57,274 nt of DNA from an uncultured Bacteroidales bacterium (GCA_947177525.1 CAMWUW010000007.1:1-57274), one strand, 5' to 3'. Shown: positions 8,529-16,595, counted from the stretch's first letter. Notes: a model not told the origin generated them from the letters alone. A program made the numbers and translations.

Positions 8529-9194
8529 ATGAATAGGTGGCAGTTTGAACAATTGATTGATGTTTTGGATGGTCCTGATTGGTGGAGCATCGGTATAACC
8601 ATAGTCAATGCTATGATTATGGTTTGGTTGGGCATTAGCCAGTATAAACTTCAAAAACGACAGACAGAACTGCAACAGAGACAGACAGAGGCACAGGAAT
8701 ATGAAATCTACAAACAATTATATATGCTGCTTGTGCAAGTTCATAATGAAGTGAATGAATTTATACACAATGTTTCCTTTGGTACTTGGGGTGCATATTA
8801 TCAGGCAGATAAAGAGTTGTTAGTTCGTAAAGAGAAGTTTATCAATCAGTTGAAAAATGACTTATTGATGAACTATGTTGACTATGAATTAAAATTCTCG
8901 AAAGGTCTTTTTGACAAGGAAGCATATCGTCAGATACTTAATACAATGTCTGCAATACTATTTCATGTAAATCAAGCAATTGAAAAGGATGAAGTAAATA
9001 TGCCGGTAGGTAGTCAGCAGATTCCGAGCATTGATGGTGATATGGCGGCAGATGAGGCCTTGCACATTGCACAAAGATTTAAGAATGCAGAAATAATGTT
9101 CAATGGCCTTATGAATTTTGTGGAGCAGAAAAGAATGCTGGGCAGTTGTGAGGATATATTGAAAATAATTAAGGGAAAGTGTAAAATTAGTTAG
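8529..9194 (+). CDS. Hypothetical single-pass membrane protein with coiled coil
   Basis: The 221-residue protein has one hydrophobic segment at about residues 19-38 (IGITIVNAMIMVWLGI). It is followed by a strongly charged, glutamine-rich coiled coil (KLQKRQTELQQRQTEAQ) and a helical cytosolic domain of about 170 residues. I do not recognise the family. The start at 8529 (MNRWQFEQL) begins 7 bases after the hsdM remnant ends. An in-frame ATG upstream at 8496 lies inside that remnant and is less likely. The placement between hsdM and a possible hsdS scrap suggests it was an accessory gene of the old restriction locus, or was inserted into it. The frame is intact and AT-rich like the rest of the islet. 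It could be a defence-associated membrane protein, but nothing in the sequence proves this. Confidence 0.6.
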   Translation: MNRWQFEQLIDVLDGPDWWSIGITIVNAMIMVWLGISQYKLQKRQTELQQRQTEAQEYEIYKQLYMLLVQVHNEVNEFIHNVSFGTWGAYYQADKELLVRKEKFINQLKNDLLMNYVDYELKFSKGLFDKEAYRQILNTMSAILFHVNQAIEKDEVNMPVGSQQIPSIDGDMAADEALHIAQRFKNAEIMFNGLMNFVEQKRMLGSCEDILKIIKGKCKIS

Positions 9195-9218
9195 TGTATA
9201 AAGTAATGTTGGGTAATA

Positions 9219-9395
9219 AAGAAACTTGGTGAGGTATGTCAAGTATATGCCCGGGGTGCTCCACGAGGAGATGATAAATACGGTACTATTGGCAAACTTT
9301 TTATAAAATCAGGTAATTTAGATGGTTTGTTAAGTGGTATCAGGGAGTCTGAAATACAACATGTAAATGATGTTGTGACAAAAGCACCGTCTTAA
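9219..9395 (+). pseudogene. Possible hsdS remnant
   Basis: One frame without an ATG starts KKLGEVCQVYARG, which resembles the opening of an HsdS target-recognition domain (KKLGEV is a common start of each domain). It runs about 58 codons to a TAA at 9393-9395. The rest (for example KYGTIGKLFIKSGNLDGLL) does not match HsdS clearly and may come from another fragment. It lies where hsdS would be expected after hsdM. Confidence 0.35.
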
Positions 9396-9418
9396 TATAT
9401 CCATGCGGTAAAATAATG

Positions 9419-9455
9419 AAAAATGGCCGCCTAAACTTGTTAGACAGCCCATTTT
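9419..9455 (-). terminator. tRNA-Leu terminator
   Basis: The arms AAAATGG and CCATTTT with further pairing inside (CTAA/TTAG) form an interrupted hairpin. Read on the minus strand it follows the tRNA 3' end directly after a TTTTTAAAAT junction, and it ends in a U-rich segment. It probably serves as the tRNA terminator. Confidence 0.6.
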
Positions 9456-9461
9456 AAAAAG

Positions 9462-9545
9462 TACCCGGAGCCGGGGTCGAACCGGCACATCCTTTCGGAC
9501 ATTGGTGTTTGAGACCAACGCGTCTACCGATTCCGCCATCCGGGC
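9462..9545 (-). tRNA. tRNA-Leu (anticodon CAA)
   Basis: An 84-base cloverleaf reads on the minus strand. The acceptor arms are GCCCGGA and TCCGGGT with discriminator A. The anticodon stem is TTGGT/ACCAA with loop CTCAAAC, giving anticodon CAA for UUG codons. A long variable arm (TGTCC-GAAA-GGATGT) is typical of class II tRNA-Leu, and the T arm is GCCGG/CCGGC with loop TTCGACC. No CCA is encoded. A promoter lies at 9621-9651 and a hairpin terminator at 9419-9455. It lies at the edge of the defence islet, a common integration neighbourhood, though I see no duplicated tRNA end marking an attachment site. Confidence 0.96.
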
Positions 9546-9620
9546 TTGACGTCAAGTTTTCGTGCATTTGTTTGCTTGAAAAGGAGACGAATGAAAGTGG
9601 TAGACCTTCATTAAGGTTTG

Positions 9621-9651
9621 CAAAGATATGGGAAAATGTCCGAATTGCAAA
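9621..9651 (-). promoter_or_regulatory. tRNA-Leu promoter
   Basis: Minus-strand TTTG (9648-9651), a 19-base spacer and TATCTTTG (9621-9628) form a near-ideal Bacteroidota promoter about 75 bases ahead of the tRNA. Confidence 0.75.
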
Positions 9652-9873
9652 CTTTTTTTCTTCTCGTGGGGAGATTTTGTCTGGTTTTCTGTGCAATAGG
9701 GTGAAAATGTTGCCGCAGTCCCTTGTCAGACACTGGATGCTGCTCACTGGACACAGCTGTTTCTCACTATACATTGTTTGCCAGACACTGTTCGCTATTT
9801 TCTGTTGACTGCCACAGTTCGATGTCTGTCCGTTGACAATCACGGGGCACTTGTCGCCGGATGCCTGTGCTTG

Positions 9874-9917
9874 CCGACCTAACCGGCAACTGTCGGGGCG
9901 GCTGGCGGTTAGGTCGG
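9874..9917. repeat. 12-bp inverted repeat in gene-free stretch
   Basis: The arms CCGACCTAACCG (9874-9885) and CGGTTAGGTCGG (9906-9917) are perfect complements with a 20-base loop. The surrounding interval 9660-9975 holds no credible gene, and frames across it are unlike known proteins. No T-tract follows on either strand, so it is not an obvious terminator. Confidence 0.6.
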
Positions 9918-9978
9918 TGGGTAACTGCTGGCAAGAGGTGGGAGAATTGGCATGTAAAGGCCGTATTTCTCTGTCTGC

Positions 9979-10102
9979 CCGTTCCAGGTGTGCAATTTTG
10001 TGGACCACCTGGAACGGTGTGATTTTGTAATGCTTTGTCAATGTGTGCGTTATGATTTTGGGGCGTTCCAGGTCCTCCACAGTGAATGCAGACCTGGAAC
10101 GC
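9979..10102. repeat. Paired-hairpin dispersed repeat, copy B
   Basis: Two perfect 12-bp hairpins occur here. CCGTTCCAGGTG/CACCTGGAACGG spans 9979-10017 and GCGTTCCAGGTC/GACCTGGAACGC spans 10063-10102. The 45-base spacer contains gattttgtaatg and ttatgattttgggg and is nearly the same as in the copy at 51836-51961. It is in the same orientation as the copy at 5676-5883. Confidence 0.88.
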
Positions 10103-10171
10103 TTGGAGGCCAAAACAACTGTGAATTTGCTGTAATCCCCCCCCTCCTCCTCGAAAATGAACAATCAGAGT

Positions 10172-10225
10172 CAACTTCTTTCGGAGACACCTCCGCTCGG
10201 AGTCAACCTAAATCCGGAAATGACA
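10172..10225. repeat. 54-bp tail repeat, partner at 5926-5979
   Basis: This is the second copy of the 54-base segment that begins CAACTTCTTTC and ends GGAAATGACA. It lies 70 bases after the paired hairpins, against about 43 bases in copy A. A run of eight C (10137-10144) lies in the gap between. The rest of 10226-10415 holds only weak palindromes (10328-10355 and 10382-10396) that may help to terminate the GH28-like gene. Confidence 0.65.
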
Positions 10226-10415
10226 CAGGAATCTTCCGGGCTGCCACGATGTCCGGATTTTATTGTGAAAACCCCGGTCTCTGAATTGCCCTCCCCGGAC
10301 CCCATCAGTGCTAAAGGGACTGACTACCGGTGCATATAATACGGCATAGGCACCGTGCATACGGGATTCCTTCATTTAAAAGATGGAAATTCCATCCCCA
10401 TCCCAGTATGCAACA

Positions 10416-11765
10416 TTATTCCATGGAAAAATTCTCCACATTGTCGCAGATGATGTCCTGGCGATAATCCTTTCCGGACACACTGAACTCCGTGTCCTCA
10501 ATCAGCACATTGTCCACATTGCGGAAATATGCTCCCCATGACGGGAAGAAAGGCCACTTGTCAAAACTCAGCTTCTCCATCTTGGACGGCAGGTCGGGGT
10601 CGTTTATTCCTGCAAATTCAAACTCACAGTTCCGTATGGTGACGTTCCCGGTCCGGGATGTTCCCCAGCTTTTCACCGAAAGGGCCATCCTATAGCAATT
10701 GTATGCATTATAATTTTCGACAAGAAGATCCCTGCAGCTGTTGTCTTCCTGCAGCGTTACGGACAGAGGGGACAGAACACTGTCTGCCGTGCAGTTCCGT
10801 ATCACGATTCCTCCCATCTCTCCAGGGGCCGGTCCCCATCCTCCCGGCTCGAGAGTGATTGCATGAAGCATCGGGCCTCCCTTGGATGAACTTGTCTTGT
10901 GGGGATATTCACCCGGCCCTTCAAACAGGCAGTTCTCTATTGTCATGTTCTGTGACGGCATGATCATCCTGATGCCGTTGCAGGAAGAATTTATCCTGCA
11001 GTTTGAAATACGGAAATTCTCCCAGTATCCTCCCGCGATGCAGTCATCTCCGGTTCTGAGGTCACAATTCTCAATATATGAATTCTCTGCACCCCTTATA
11101 TGGATTCCGTCCCAGCCTTCGGTTATGGTCAGGTTGCTGAAAGATGCGTCTGCAATGTCGTATGCGAGAATAGCATAATTGGATGCCTTGCTTATGCATA
11201 TACCCTCGACTGTGACTCCTTTGGACTGGGCAATTATTATCGTGTGCGGACCTCGCATGTTTTCTTCACCGTTTGGATCGAATATATGGCCGCCGTCGAT
11301 GGTGCCTCTTCCGGTGATTGACGCACCGTCAGCCTCGCACGCTACGATAAGGGCACGGCACCACATTGCATCCGATACGCAGTTCTGGTTTGAGGAGCCG
11401 ACTCCGCTGTCGTATCGGGACATGTCTTTTGTCGGGATATATGAACCGTATGCCGAAAGATCGTGCGAAGCTATAAGCCTGGCCGAATCAGCAAGTTCCA
11501 AATTGACTCCGGCGAGCAGCCTCACGGTTCCTGTAAGATAATCTCCTGCCGGAATCAGCACCGTTCCTCCGCCATCTTCATGGCAAAGCCTGACTGCTTC
11601 GTTTATGATTTCAGTGTTGTCTGTCATCCCGTCCCCGACAGCTCCCATTGAGGATATGTCGTAAATTCCCGGCCTTGTGCAGCCGAATGCCGTGAGAATA
11701 ATGATGATTGCCGCAATTGCCTGCGCATGAATTGAACTTGCCGCTGCTGATGGTGTGGTCTTCAT
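10416..11765 (-). CDS. GH28-like right-handed beta-helix lipoprotein
   Basis: The protein is about 449 residues from the ATG at 11765. Its signal peptide ends in a lipobox (LTAFGC at about 22-27), so export and lipid anchoring are expected. The body is a polygalacturonase-like (GH28) right-handed beta-helix, opening with YDISSMGAVGDGMTDNT and carrying repeated N-C/x-F turns. The N-x-D and GDD acids of the family are present in NCDLRTGDDCIA. The canonical GHG is replaced by SCNGIR and the R-x-K element is not evident, so substrate and even activity are uncertain. Longer upstream starts (11786, 11864) would bury the signal peptide. The gene stands alone, divergent from the FMN-riboswitch receptor, with no pectin-locus neighbours. 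It may act on another uronic-acid polymer or be a non-standard hydrolase. Confidence 0.78.
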   Translation of the reverse strand: MKTTPSAAASSIHAQAIAAIIIILTAFGCTRPGIYDISSMGAVGDGMTDNTEIINEAVRLCHEDGGGTVLIPAGDYLTGTVRLLAGVNLELADSARLIASHDLSAYGSYIPTKDMSRYDSGVGSSNQNCVSDAMWCRALIVACEADGASITGRGTIDGGHIFDPNGEENMRGPHTIIIAQSKGVTVEGICISKASNYAILAYDIADASFSNLTITEGWDGIHIRGAENSYIENCDLRTGDDCIAGGYWENFRISNCRINSSCNGIRMIMPSQNMTIENCLFEGPGEYPHKTSSSKGGPMLHAITLEPGGWGPAPGEMGGIVIRNCTADSVLSPLSVTLQEDNSCRDLLVENYNAYNCYRMALSVKSWGTSRTGNVTIRNCEFEFAGINDPDLPSKMEKLSFDKWPFFPSWGAYFRNVDNVLIEDTEFSVSGKDYRQDIICDNVENFSME

Positions 11766-11918
11766 GTAAATATGTCTGTGATTCATAATGTTAGACCCTG
11801 GATTCGTGCCGTTGTCTCTTGCCGCATTTCCCGGCATTACGCCATTTGAACCCCATGAGGCCAAATAAGATTTTTAAAATATAACAGCATAAAGGTACAA
11901 AAATAAATGAAAATGGCT

Positions 11919-11926
11919 TATCTTTG
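11919..11926 (+). promoter_or_regulatory. Promoter -7 box of the FMN-riboswitch transcript
   Basis: TATCTTTG lies about 12-15 bases ahead of the first paired bases of the riboswitch, which is the expected spacing for a leader starting with the aptamer. I see no clear TTTG at -33. Confidence 0.6.
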
Positions 11927-11937
11927 CGCCCGCATAT

Positions 11938-12096
11938 CTTCAGGGCAGGGTGAGAATCCCGATCGGCGGTACAGTCCGCGAGCCGAAAGGCAGGAGCCGT
12001 TGCAATTACGGCACCGACAGTGTTCCCGGCAAGATGCGCAGATTTTCATTCTGCGTCATAATGTCAGGTAAGTCTGGATGGAAGAAGAAATGGACT
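11938..12096 (+). promoter_or_regulatory. FMN riboswitch (RFN element)
   Basis: The conserved blocks appear in order: GGGCAGGGTGAGAATCCC, then CGGCGGTACAGTCCGCGAGCC, then GCCGTTGCAATTACGGC, then ACCGACAGT, and finally AGTCTGGATGGAAGAAG. They correspond to the FMN aptamer helices and junction. P6 is enlarged: between GACAGT and AGTCTGG is an additional stem, ATGCGCAGA/TCTGCGTCAT. Downstream, CTTCATG (12095-12101) and CATGAAG (12125-12131) form a hairpin that could be the expression platform. The first gene is a TonB-dependent receptor at 12187. FMN riboswitches usually shut off riboflavin synthesis or uptake genes when FMN is plentiful. Confidence 0.93.
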
Positions 12097-12186
12097 TCAT
12101 GGCCTGTATCTGAGGCCGTGCTGTCATGAAGCTTTCGCAATAGCCTTGAATTGTATGCCATGAGTAACAGTTTAAGGTTTTTCAAA

Positions 12187-14655
12187 ATGAAGACAAACTT
12201 ATTTCTTGTGGGCATCACAATTCTTTCGGCAGCACTTTTTGTGCCTGCTGCTGATGTCCTGGCGCGCGGAATTTCTGCGCCCGAATCCACTCCGGCAATG
12301 GCGGATGCATCGACACTCGCCGATACCCTTTCTTTGCAGGAAGTCACCGTCACCGCGGCTTTCAGCAATGCGAAGAACAGCCCCCTGCGCCTTACGGCAA
12401 TTGACAATGCCATGCTGAAGTCGCGTCCCGCCTCGCGTACATATCCGGAGCTTCTCAAAGGAATCCCGGGACTGTATGCAACGTCAGAATCCGGAAGCTA
12501 TGGTGACGCAAAACTGAACATCAGGGGATTCCGTCAGGAGAACATTTCCGTAATGCTGAACGGTATACCTATCAGCGGACTTGTTTCCGGAAGCATGTAT
12601 TGGAACAACTGGATGGGACTTTCCGATGCCACATACGCCATTCAGCTGCAGAAAGGAATCGGCTCCTCCATGCTGTCGGACGGCTCTGTCGGCGGAACAG
12701 TCAATATAATCACCGATGCCTCGGCTGAGCAGCCCGGAGGTGAGGCCGGGGTATATGCATCCGGGTACGGTACAGTGAAAAGCTATATCAAGGTAAGCAG
12801 CGGCCAGCTTCCGAAAGGCTGGGCCTTGAACCTGATGGCATCATACGTCGGCGGGGACGGATATGTGGATGCCACGGCAGTCAGCTCATTCTCGTATATG
12901 CTCAATGTAAGCAAGCGTTTCGGCCAGGAGCACACTTTGCTGTTTACCGCTCTCGGCTCCCCTGAGAACCATGAACAGAGGTCAACACGCCTGAGCTGGG
13001 ATGAAGTGCGCGAGAACGGCCTGACATATAACAAGAACTGGGGATGGCGCGACGGTGAGGTATTCAATCTCAACAAAAACAATTATTTCAAGCCGTATTT
13101 CACCATGCAGCATATCTGGAACGGAGACCGAATGTCAATGAAAAATTCGGTTTATCTTGCATTGGCCAGCGGAGGCGGACGCTGGTCCGAGACCAAGGGA
13201 AGGCCGATATCATCGTATGTCAAGGATTCGCAGATAGATTGGGAAGGTGCAATCGCTGGCAATTCATTCACGTCGGACATGCCGGCAGGAGTGACCCGTC
13301 CGGACGGCGTTGAAGCGCAGAATCTGATCAGCCAGTATATGGCCGGACATACGCAGACAGGGGCAATAACCTCGGCTGAATACCGTCTGTCTCCCGGATG
13401 GACTCTCGGTGCAGGGCTGCATTATATGTTCTATTCCACATGGGAGCGCGAGCAGATAACCGACTTGCTCGGTGCCGACTGGTGGTATGAAGACTATTCG
13501 AATAAATCGCTTGCAGGCCTTGCCGGACGTGACCCTATAAAGAGGGTCGGTGACTATGTTCGTACTGACAACGGCAAAATAACCCACCACGGCACGGCAT
13601 ATCTTACTGCCGCCTATTCTTCTGACAGGCTTAGTGCCAATCTCGGTGCCTCTGTCTTCGGAAGTGCAACACGCCGATGGGACAGGTACAACTATACCGG
13701 TGATGATGTCTACAGTGATGTTGCATCGGGTGCCGGAGCAAGTGTGAAGGCGGGAATCTTGTATAAACCGGGCCGGGGCCACAGCATTTACGTGAACGGG
13801 GGATGGTACAGCCGCCTGCCGTATGCGAGCGTGTATTTTTCTTCCGGCAACAATGAGATAACGAAGGGTGTGCGCAATGAGAGGAATATCCTTGGTGAGG
13901 CCGGATGGCGTTATGTGTGGGACAGGGGAGGTCTCGAGCTGACTGCATACGCGGCGTATTGGAAGAACAAGTCCATGATGTCAAGCAAATATAAGCAGAT
14001 AGATGCCGATGATACCAAATATATGGTGACGGGGCTTGACGCATTCCATTACGGGGCTGAAATCGAGGTCTTCCACCGTGTCACGGACTGGCTGAAACTG
14101 AGTGCGTTTGCATCTGCCGGAGACTGGAGGTGGAAAAACGATGTCGAGGCTATAATATACGATGACTATACGATGCAGGAGATGGGGCGGGTAAATGTCT
14201 ACAGTGACGGACTTCCTGTCGGGGATGCCCCGCAGACCCAGATTGGAGCCGTAATGGACGTGGATATCCCGGCAGGCTTCCATCTGTCTGTGGACTGGCA
14301 GTTCAATGACAGGATGTATGCTGATTTCGACCCTGTGGGCAGAACCGATTCCTCAGACCGTTCTGCGTCATACAGGATTCCGTCGTATCATCTTCTCGGG
14401 GCGACCCTGTCCTGGTCAAGCCGTTCAGCCGGCCTGTCTGGCGGAAAGAATGCTGTCCGCACAGGTGAAAGCTATGGCAGAAGGCAGGGCAACGGCAGGG
14501 GAGTCGGACTGAACCTGTTCGTGACCGGCTCAAATCTGCTTGACACGGTCTTCATTGAGCGCGGCAAGGACGGTGCTTCACACGACCTCGCGACATTCCG
14601 CGGCTTCTGGGGCTTCGGTCGCACCTTCTCCTTCGGAATGCGCCTTTCGTTCTGA
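12187..14655 (+). CDS. TonB-dependent outer-membrane receptor under FMN riboswitch control
   Basis: From ATG 12187 the protein is 822 residues. The signal peptide is MKTNLFLVGITILSAALFVP, followed by an ADVLA cleavage region. A TonB-box-like stretch LQEVTVTA precedes a plug domain (NIRGFRQENISVMLNGIP, then GSVGGTVNIIT), and the rest is a beta-barrel ending in FSFGMRLSF with a terminal Phe. It has no carboxypeptidase-like N-terminal domain and no SusD partner, so it resembles siderophore or vitamin receptors more than SusC. An in-frame ATG at 12160 is possible, giving 831 residues. Because the leader carries an FMN riboswitch, the likely ligand is riboflavin, FMN or a related flavin (inference from regulation). 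No inner-membrane flavin transporter or riboflavin gene is adjacent. Confidence 0.88.
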   Translation: MKTNLFLVGITILSAALFVPAADVLARGISAPESTPAMADASTLADTLSLQEVTVTAAFSNAKNSPLRLTAIDNAMLKSRPASRTYPELLKGIPGLYATSESGSYGDAKLNIRGFRQENISVMLNGIPISGLVSGSMYWNNWMGLSDATYAIQLQKGIGSSMLSDGSVGGTVNIITDASAEQPGGEAGVYASGYGTVKSYIKVSSGQLPKGWALNLMASYVGGDGYVDATAVSSFSYMLNVSKRFGQEHTLLFTALGSPENHEQRSTRLSWDEVRENGLTYNKNWGWRDGEVFNLNKNNYFKPYFTMQHIWNGDRMSMKNSVYLALASGGGRWSETKGRPISSYVKDSQIDWEGAIAGNSFTSDMPAGVTRPDGVEAQNLISQYMAGHTQTGAITSAEYRLSPGWTLGAGLHYMFYSTWEREQITDLLGADWWYEDYSNKSLAGLAGRDPIKRVGDYVRTDNGKITHHGTAYLTAAYSSDRLSANLGASVFGSATRRWDRYNYTGDDVYSDVASGAGASVKAGILYKPGRGHSIYVNGGWYSRLPYASVYFSSGNNEITKGVRNERNILGEAGWRYVWDRGGLELTAYAAYWKNKSMMSSKYKQIDADDTKYMVTGLDAFHYGAEIEVFHRVTDWLKLSAFASAGDWRWKNDVEAIIYDDYTMQEMGRVNVYSDGLPVGDAPQTQIGAVMDVDIPAGFHLSVDWQFNDRMYADFDPVGRTDSSDRSASYRIPSYHLLGATLSWSSRSAGLSGGKNAVRTGESYGRRQGNGRGVGLNLFVTGSNLLDTVFIERGKDGASHDLATFRGFWGFGRTFSFGMRLSF

Positions 14656-14667
14656 CGTACTTTCGGT

Positions 14668-14713
14668 AACCTGCCGGCCTGGATGCTGCATGAAATGCAC
14701 GCCGGGCCGGTTT
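14668..14713 (+). terminator. Terminator of the receptor gene
   Basis: CCGGCCTGG (14674-14682) pairs with CCGGGCCGG (14702-14710), with one G-U pair, and is followed by TTTGCCTTATT. It lies 18 bases after the receptor stop codon. Confidence 0.6.
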
Positions 14714-14794
14714 GCCTTATTATGTGCGGCTTCTGGCATAAAAGTTCTGCCGGCTTTTCAAATAATTTGTATTTTTACAGAAAATTAGGAGGAT

Positions 14795-16462
14795 ATGACT
14801 GTTGGGGAACTGATAAATGTGCTTGATTCACTTTTGGCCTTACCTGCGGAAACTGAGGTCGTGGAGTTCAAGAAAGCGGAAAATCAATTCGATGACCGTG
14901 ACTTGGGAAAGTATTTTTCTGCATTGAGCAATGAGGCCAATTTGAAAGGAAGGCCTTGCGCATGGCTTGTGTTCGGAGTAGAAAACGAGAGCCATTCTGT
15001 TGTCGGCAGCAATTACAAGACTTTCAGGCCGTCGCTTGATGCGATGAAGAAAAAAATCGCAGACCAGACGACAGGACGTCATACGTTTGCCGAAATCTAT
15101 GAGTTCCGTTACACAAACAACAAAAGAGTCATAATGTTTGAGATACCTCCTGCTCCGCGCGGAATACCAGTGGCTTATCAGAATCATTATTATGGCCGTG
15201 AAGGGGAGTCTTTGCAGGGGTTGAGTATTGATAAGATAGAAAGAATCAGGAGTCAGGCGGTCTGGAGGGATTGGAGTGCAGAAACAATAGACGGTGCTTC
15301 TTTGGCTGACCTGGATCCGGCGGCGATTGCCAAGGCACGTAAGCTTTATGCCGCGGCTCATGTGGAAAAAGCGGCGGAAGTCGCCTCTTGGGATGACGCC
15401 ACCTTTCTTAACAAAGCGAAAATTACAATAAAGGGCAGGATTACCAATGCCGCAGTGGTCCTTCTCGGAAAGGAGGAAAGCGAGCATCTCATCTCACCTT
15501 CAGTGGCTAAGATCAAATGGATATTGAGAGGCCGTGACAATGTGGAGCGTGACTATATGATTGCTTCCTGTCCGTTTATTTTTGCTGTCGACAGAATATA
15601 TGAGAGGATAAGGAATCTTAAATACCGGTACATCAATCCGGACCACAAGACTCTTTTCCCGGAAGAGATTGACACTTATGAACCTTATGTCATACGTGAG
15701 GCCCTGAATAATGCAATTGCGCATCAGGATTATACTTTATGCGGCCAGATTAATGTGGTTGAATATGATGACAAGCTTGTTTTCTCCAATAGGGGAGCAT
15801 TCATCCCGGGGAATATTGAACGTGTGCTTGTCAATGATGCCCCGGAAGAAATTTACCGGAATCAGTTTCTGGTGACTGCCATGGTGGGCCTTAAGATGGT
15901 AGATACAATCGGAAGCGGAATACGGAAGATGTATAATTTCCAGCGTCAGAGGCTGTTCCCTTTGCCTGACTATGACCTTTCAGGTAATCGTGTGGAAGTG
16001 ACTATAACAGGTAAGATAATAGATATGAATTATGCAAATATCCTTGCCGGGAATCCTGACCTGAATTTGCTTGACATCGAATTGCTTAACCGTGTGCAGC
16101 TGGGGAGGGCTCTGACGGATGGCGAGATTGCCCATTTGAGAGCCAAACGTCTGATTGAGGGACGCAAGCCAAAGGTCTATGTATCAAAGCATATAGCCCA
16201 GAAAGTGGGACGACGTATAGAGTATTCCGGCCATAAGGGACTTTTGAACAAGAGTTGTGAGGAGTTTTTGCTGGGTGCGTTACGTGACCACGGGACATTG
16301 TCCCGTAAGGAGATAGATGAACTTTTATGGAAGTTGCTGCCGGATTTGCTTGACGAAAAGCAGAAGAAGAGCAAGATTACGAATCTTCTTACAAAGCTCA
16401 GGTCGCAGGGAAAGATAAAGAATGAGTCACAGGGACCGAACTCTGATTGGCATATAATTTAA
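14795..16462 (+). CDS. AlbA_2/Schlafen-like domain protein with RecG-type HATPase region
   Basis: The 555-residue protein has three parts. Residues 1-130 form an AlbA_2 (divergent AAA_4, Schlafen-like) domain opening TEVVEFKKAENQFD and containing a GRPCAWLVFGVEN segment. Residues 285-410 form the HATPase_c_4/RecG-related region, with REALNNAIAHQDYT, FSNRG and DTIGSGIRKMY. The last 70 residues resemble a winged-helix unit (GTLSRKEIDELLW). Such proteins are usually annotated as ATP-binding transcriptional regulators, and some belong to defence loci. The function here is unknown. The start has a strong AGGAGGAT Shine-Dalgarno sequence ending right at the ATG, unusual for this phylum and helpful in fixing the start. 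It has no evident operon partner, and it ends in an 11-bp tandem repeat. Confidence 0.82.
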   Translation: MTVGELINVLDSLLALPAETEVVEFKKAENQFDDRDLGKYFSALSNEANLKGRPCAWLVFGVENESHSVVGSNYKTFRPSLDAMKKKIADQTTGRHTFAEIYEFRYTNNKRVIMFEIPPAPRGIPVAYQNHYYGREGESLQGLSIDKIERIRSQAVWRDWSAETIDGASLADLDPAAIAKARKLYAAAHVEKAAEVASWDDATFLNKAKITIKGRITNAAVVLLGKEESEHLISPSVAKIKWILRGRDNVERDYMIASCPFIFAVDRIYERIRNLKYRYINPDHKTLFPEEIDTYEPYVIREALNNAIAHQDYTLCGQINVVEYDDKLVFSNRGAFIPGNIERVLVNDAPEEIYRNQFLVTAMVGLKMVDTIGSGIRKMYNFQRQRLFPLPDYDLSGNRVEVTITGKIIDMNYANILAGNPDLNLLDIELLNRVQLGRALTDGEIAHLRAKRLIEGRKPKVYVSKHIAQKVGRRIEYSGHKGLLNKSCEEFLLGALRDHGTLSRKEIDELLWKLLPDLLDEKQKKSKITNLLTKLRSQGKIKNESQGPNSDWHII

Positions 16463-16503
16463 ACGCTTTTTAAACGCTTTTTAAACGCTTTTTAAATGCT
16501 TTT
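16461..16503. repeat. 11-bp tandem repeat (AAACGCTTTTT)n
   Basis: Three exact copies of AAACGCTTTTT at 16461-16493 and a fourth variant copy (AAATGCTTTT) directly overlap the stop codon of the preceding gene. A related AAATGCTTTTT occurs at 16560-16570. Each unit carries a T5 run, so the array might assist termination. Confidence 0.75.
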
Positions 16504-16595
16504 GTGTTGATTGTCAGGTCTTTGGTGGATTGTTTTAATTTGACGGAGAAAGAAAAATTAAATGCTTTTTCCATGTTTTGCAGTACAGATTTTAT

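Noticed and set aside
9462..9545. tRNA-Leu as an attachment site for an integrated element
   Set aside because: I saw no duplicate of the tRNA 3' end within the islet and no integrase gene, so the idea is unsupported within this window.
9454..10164. 236-codon minus frame crossing tRNA-Leu and hairpin repeats
   Set aside because: It runs through the tRNA gene and through palindromes, and has no homology that I can recognise.
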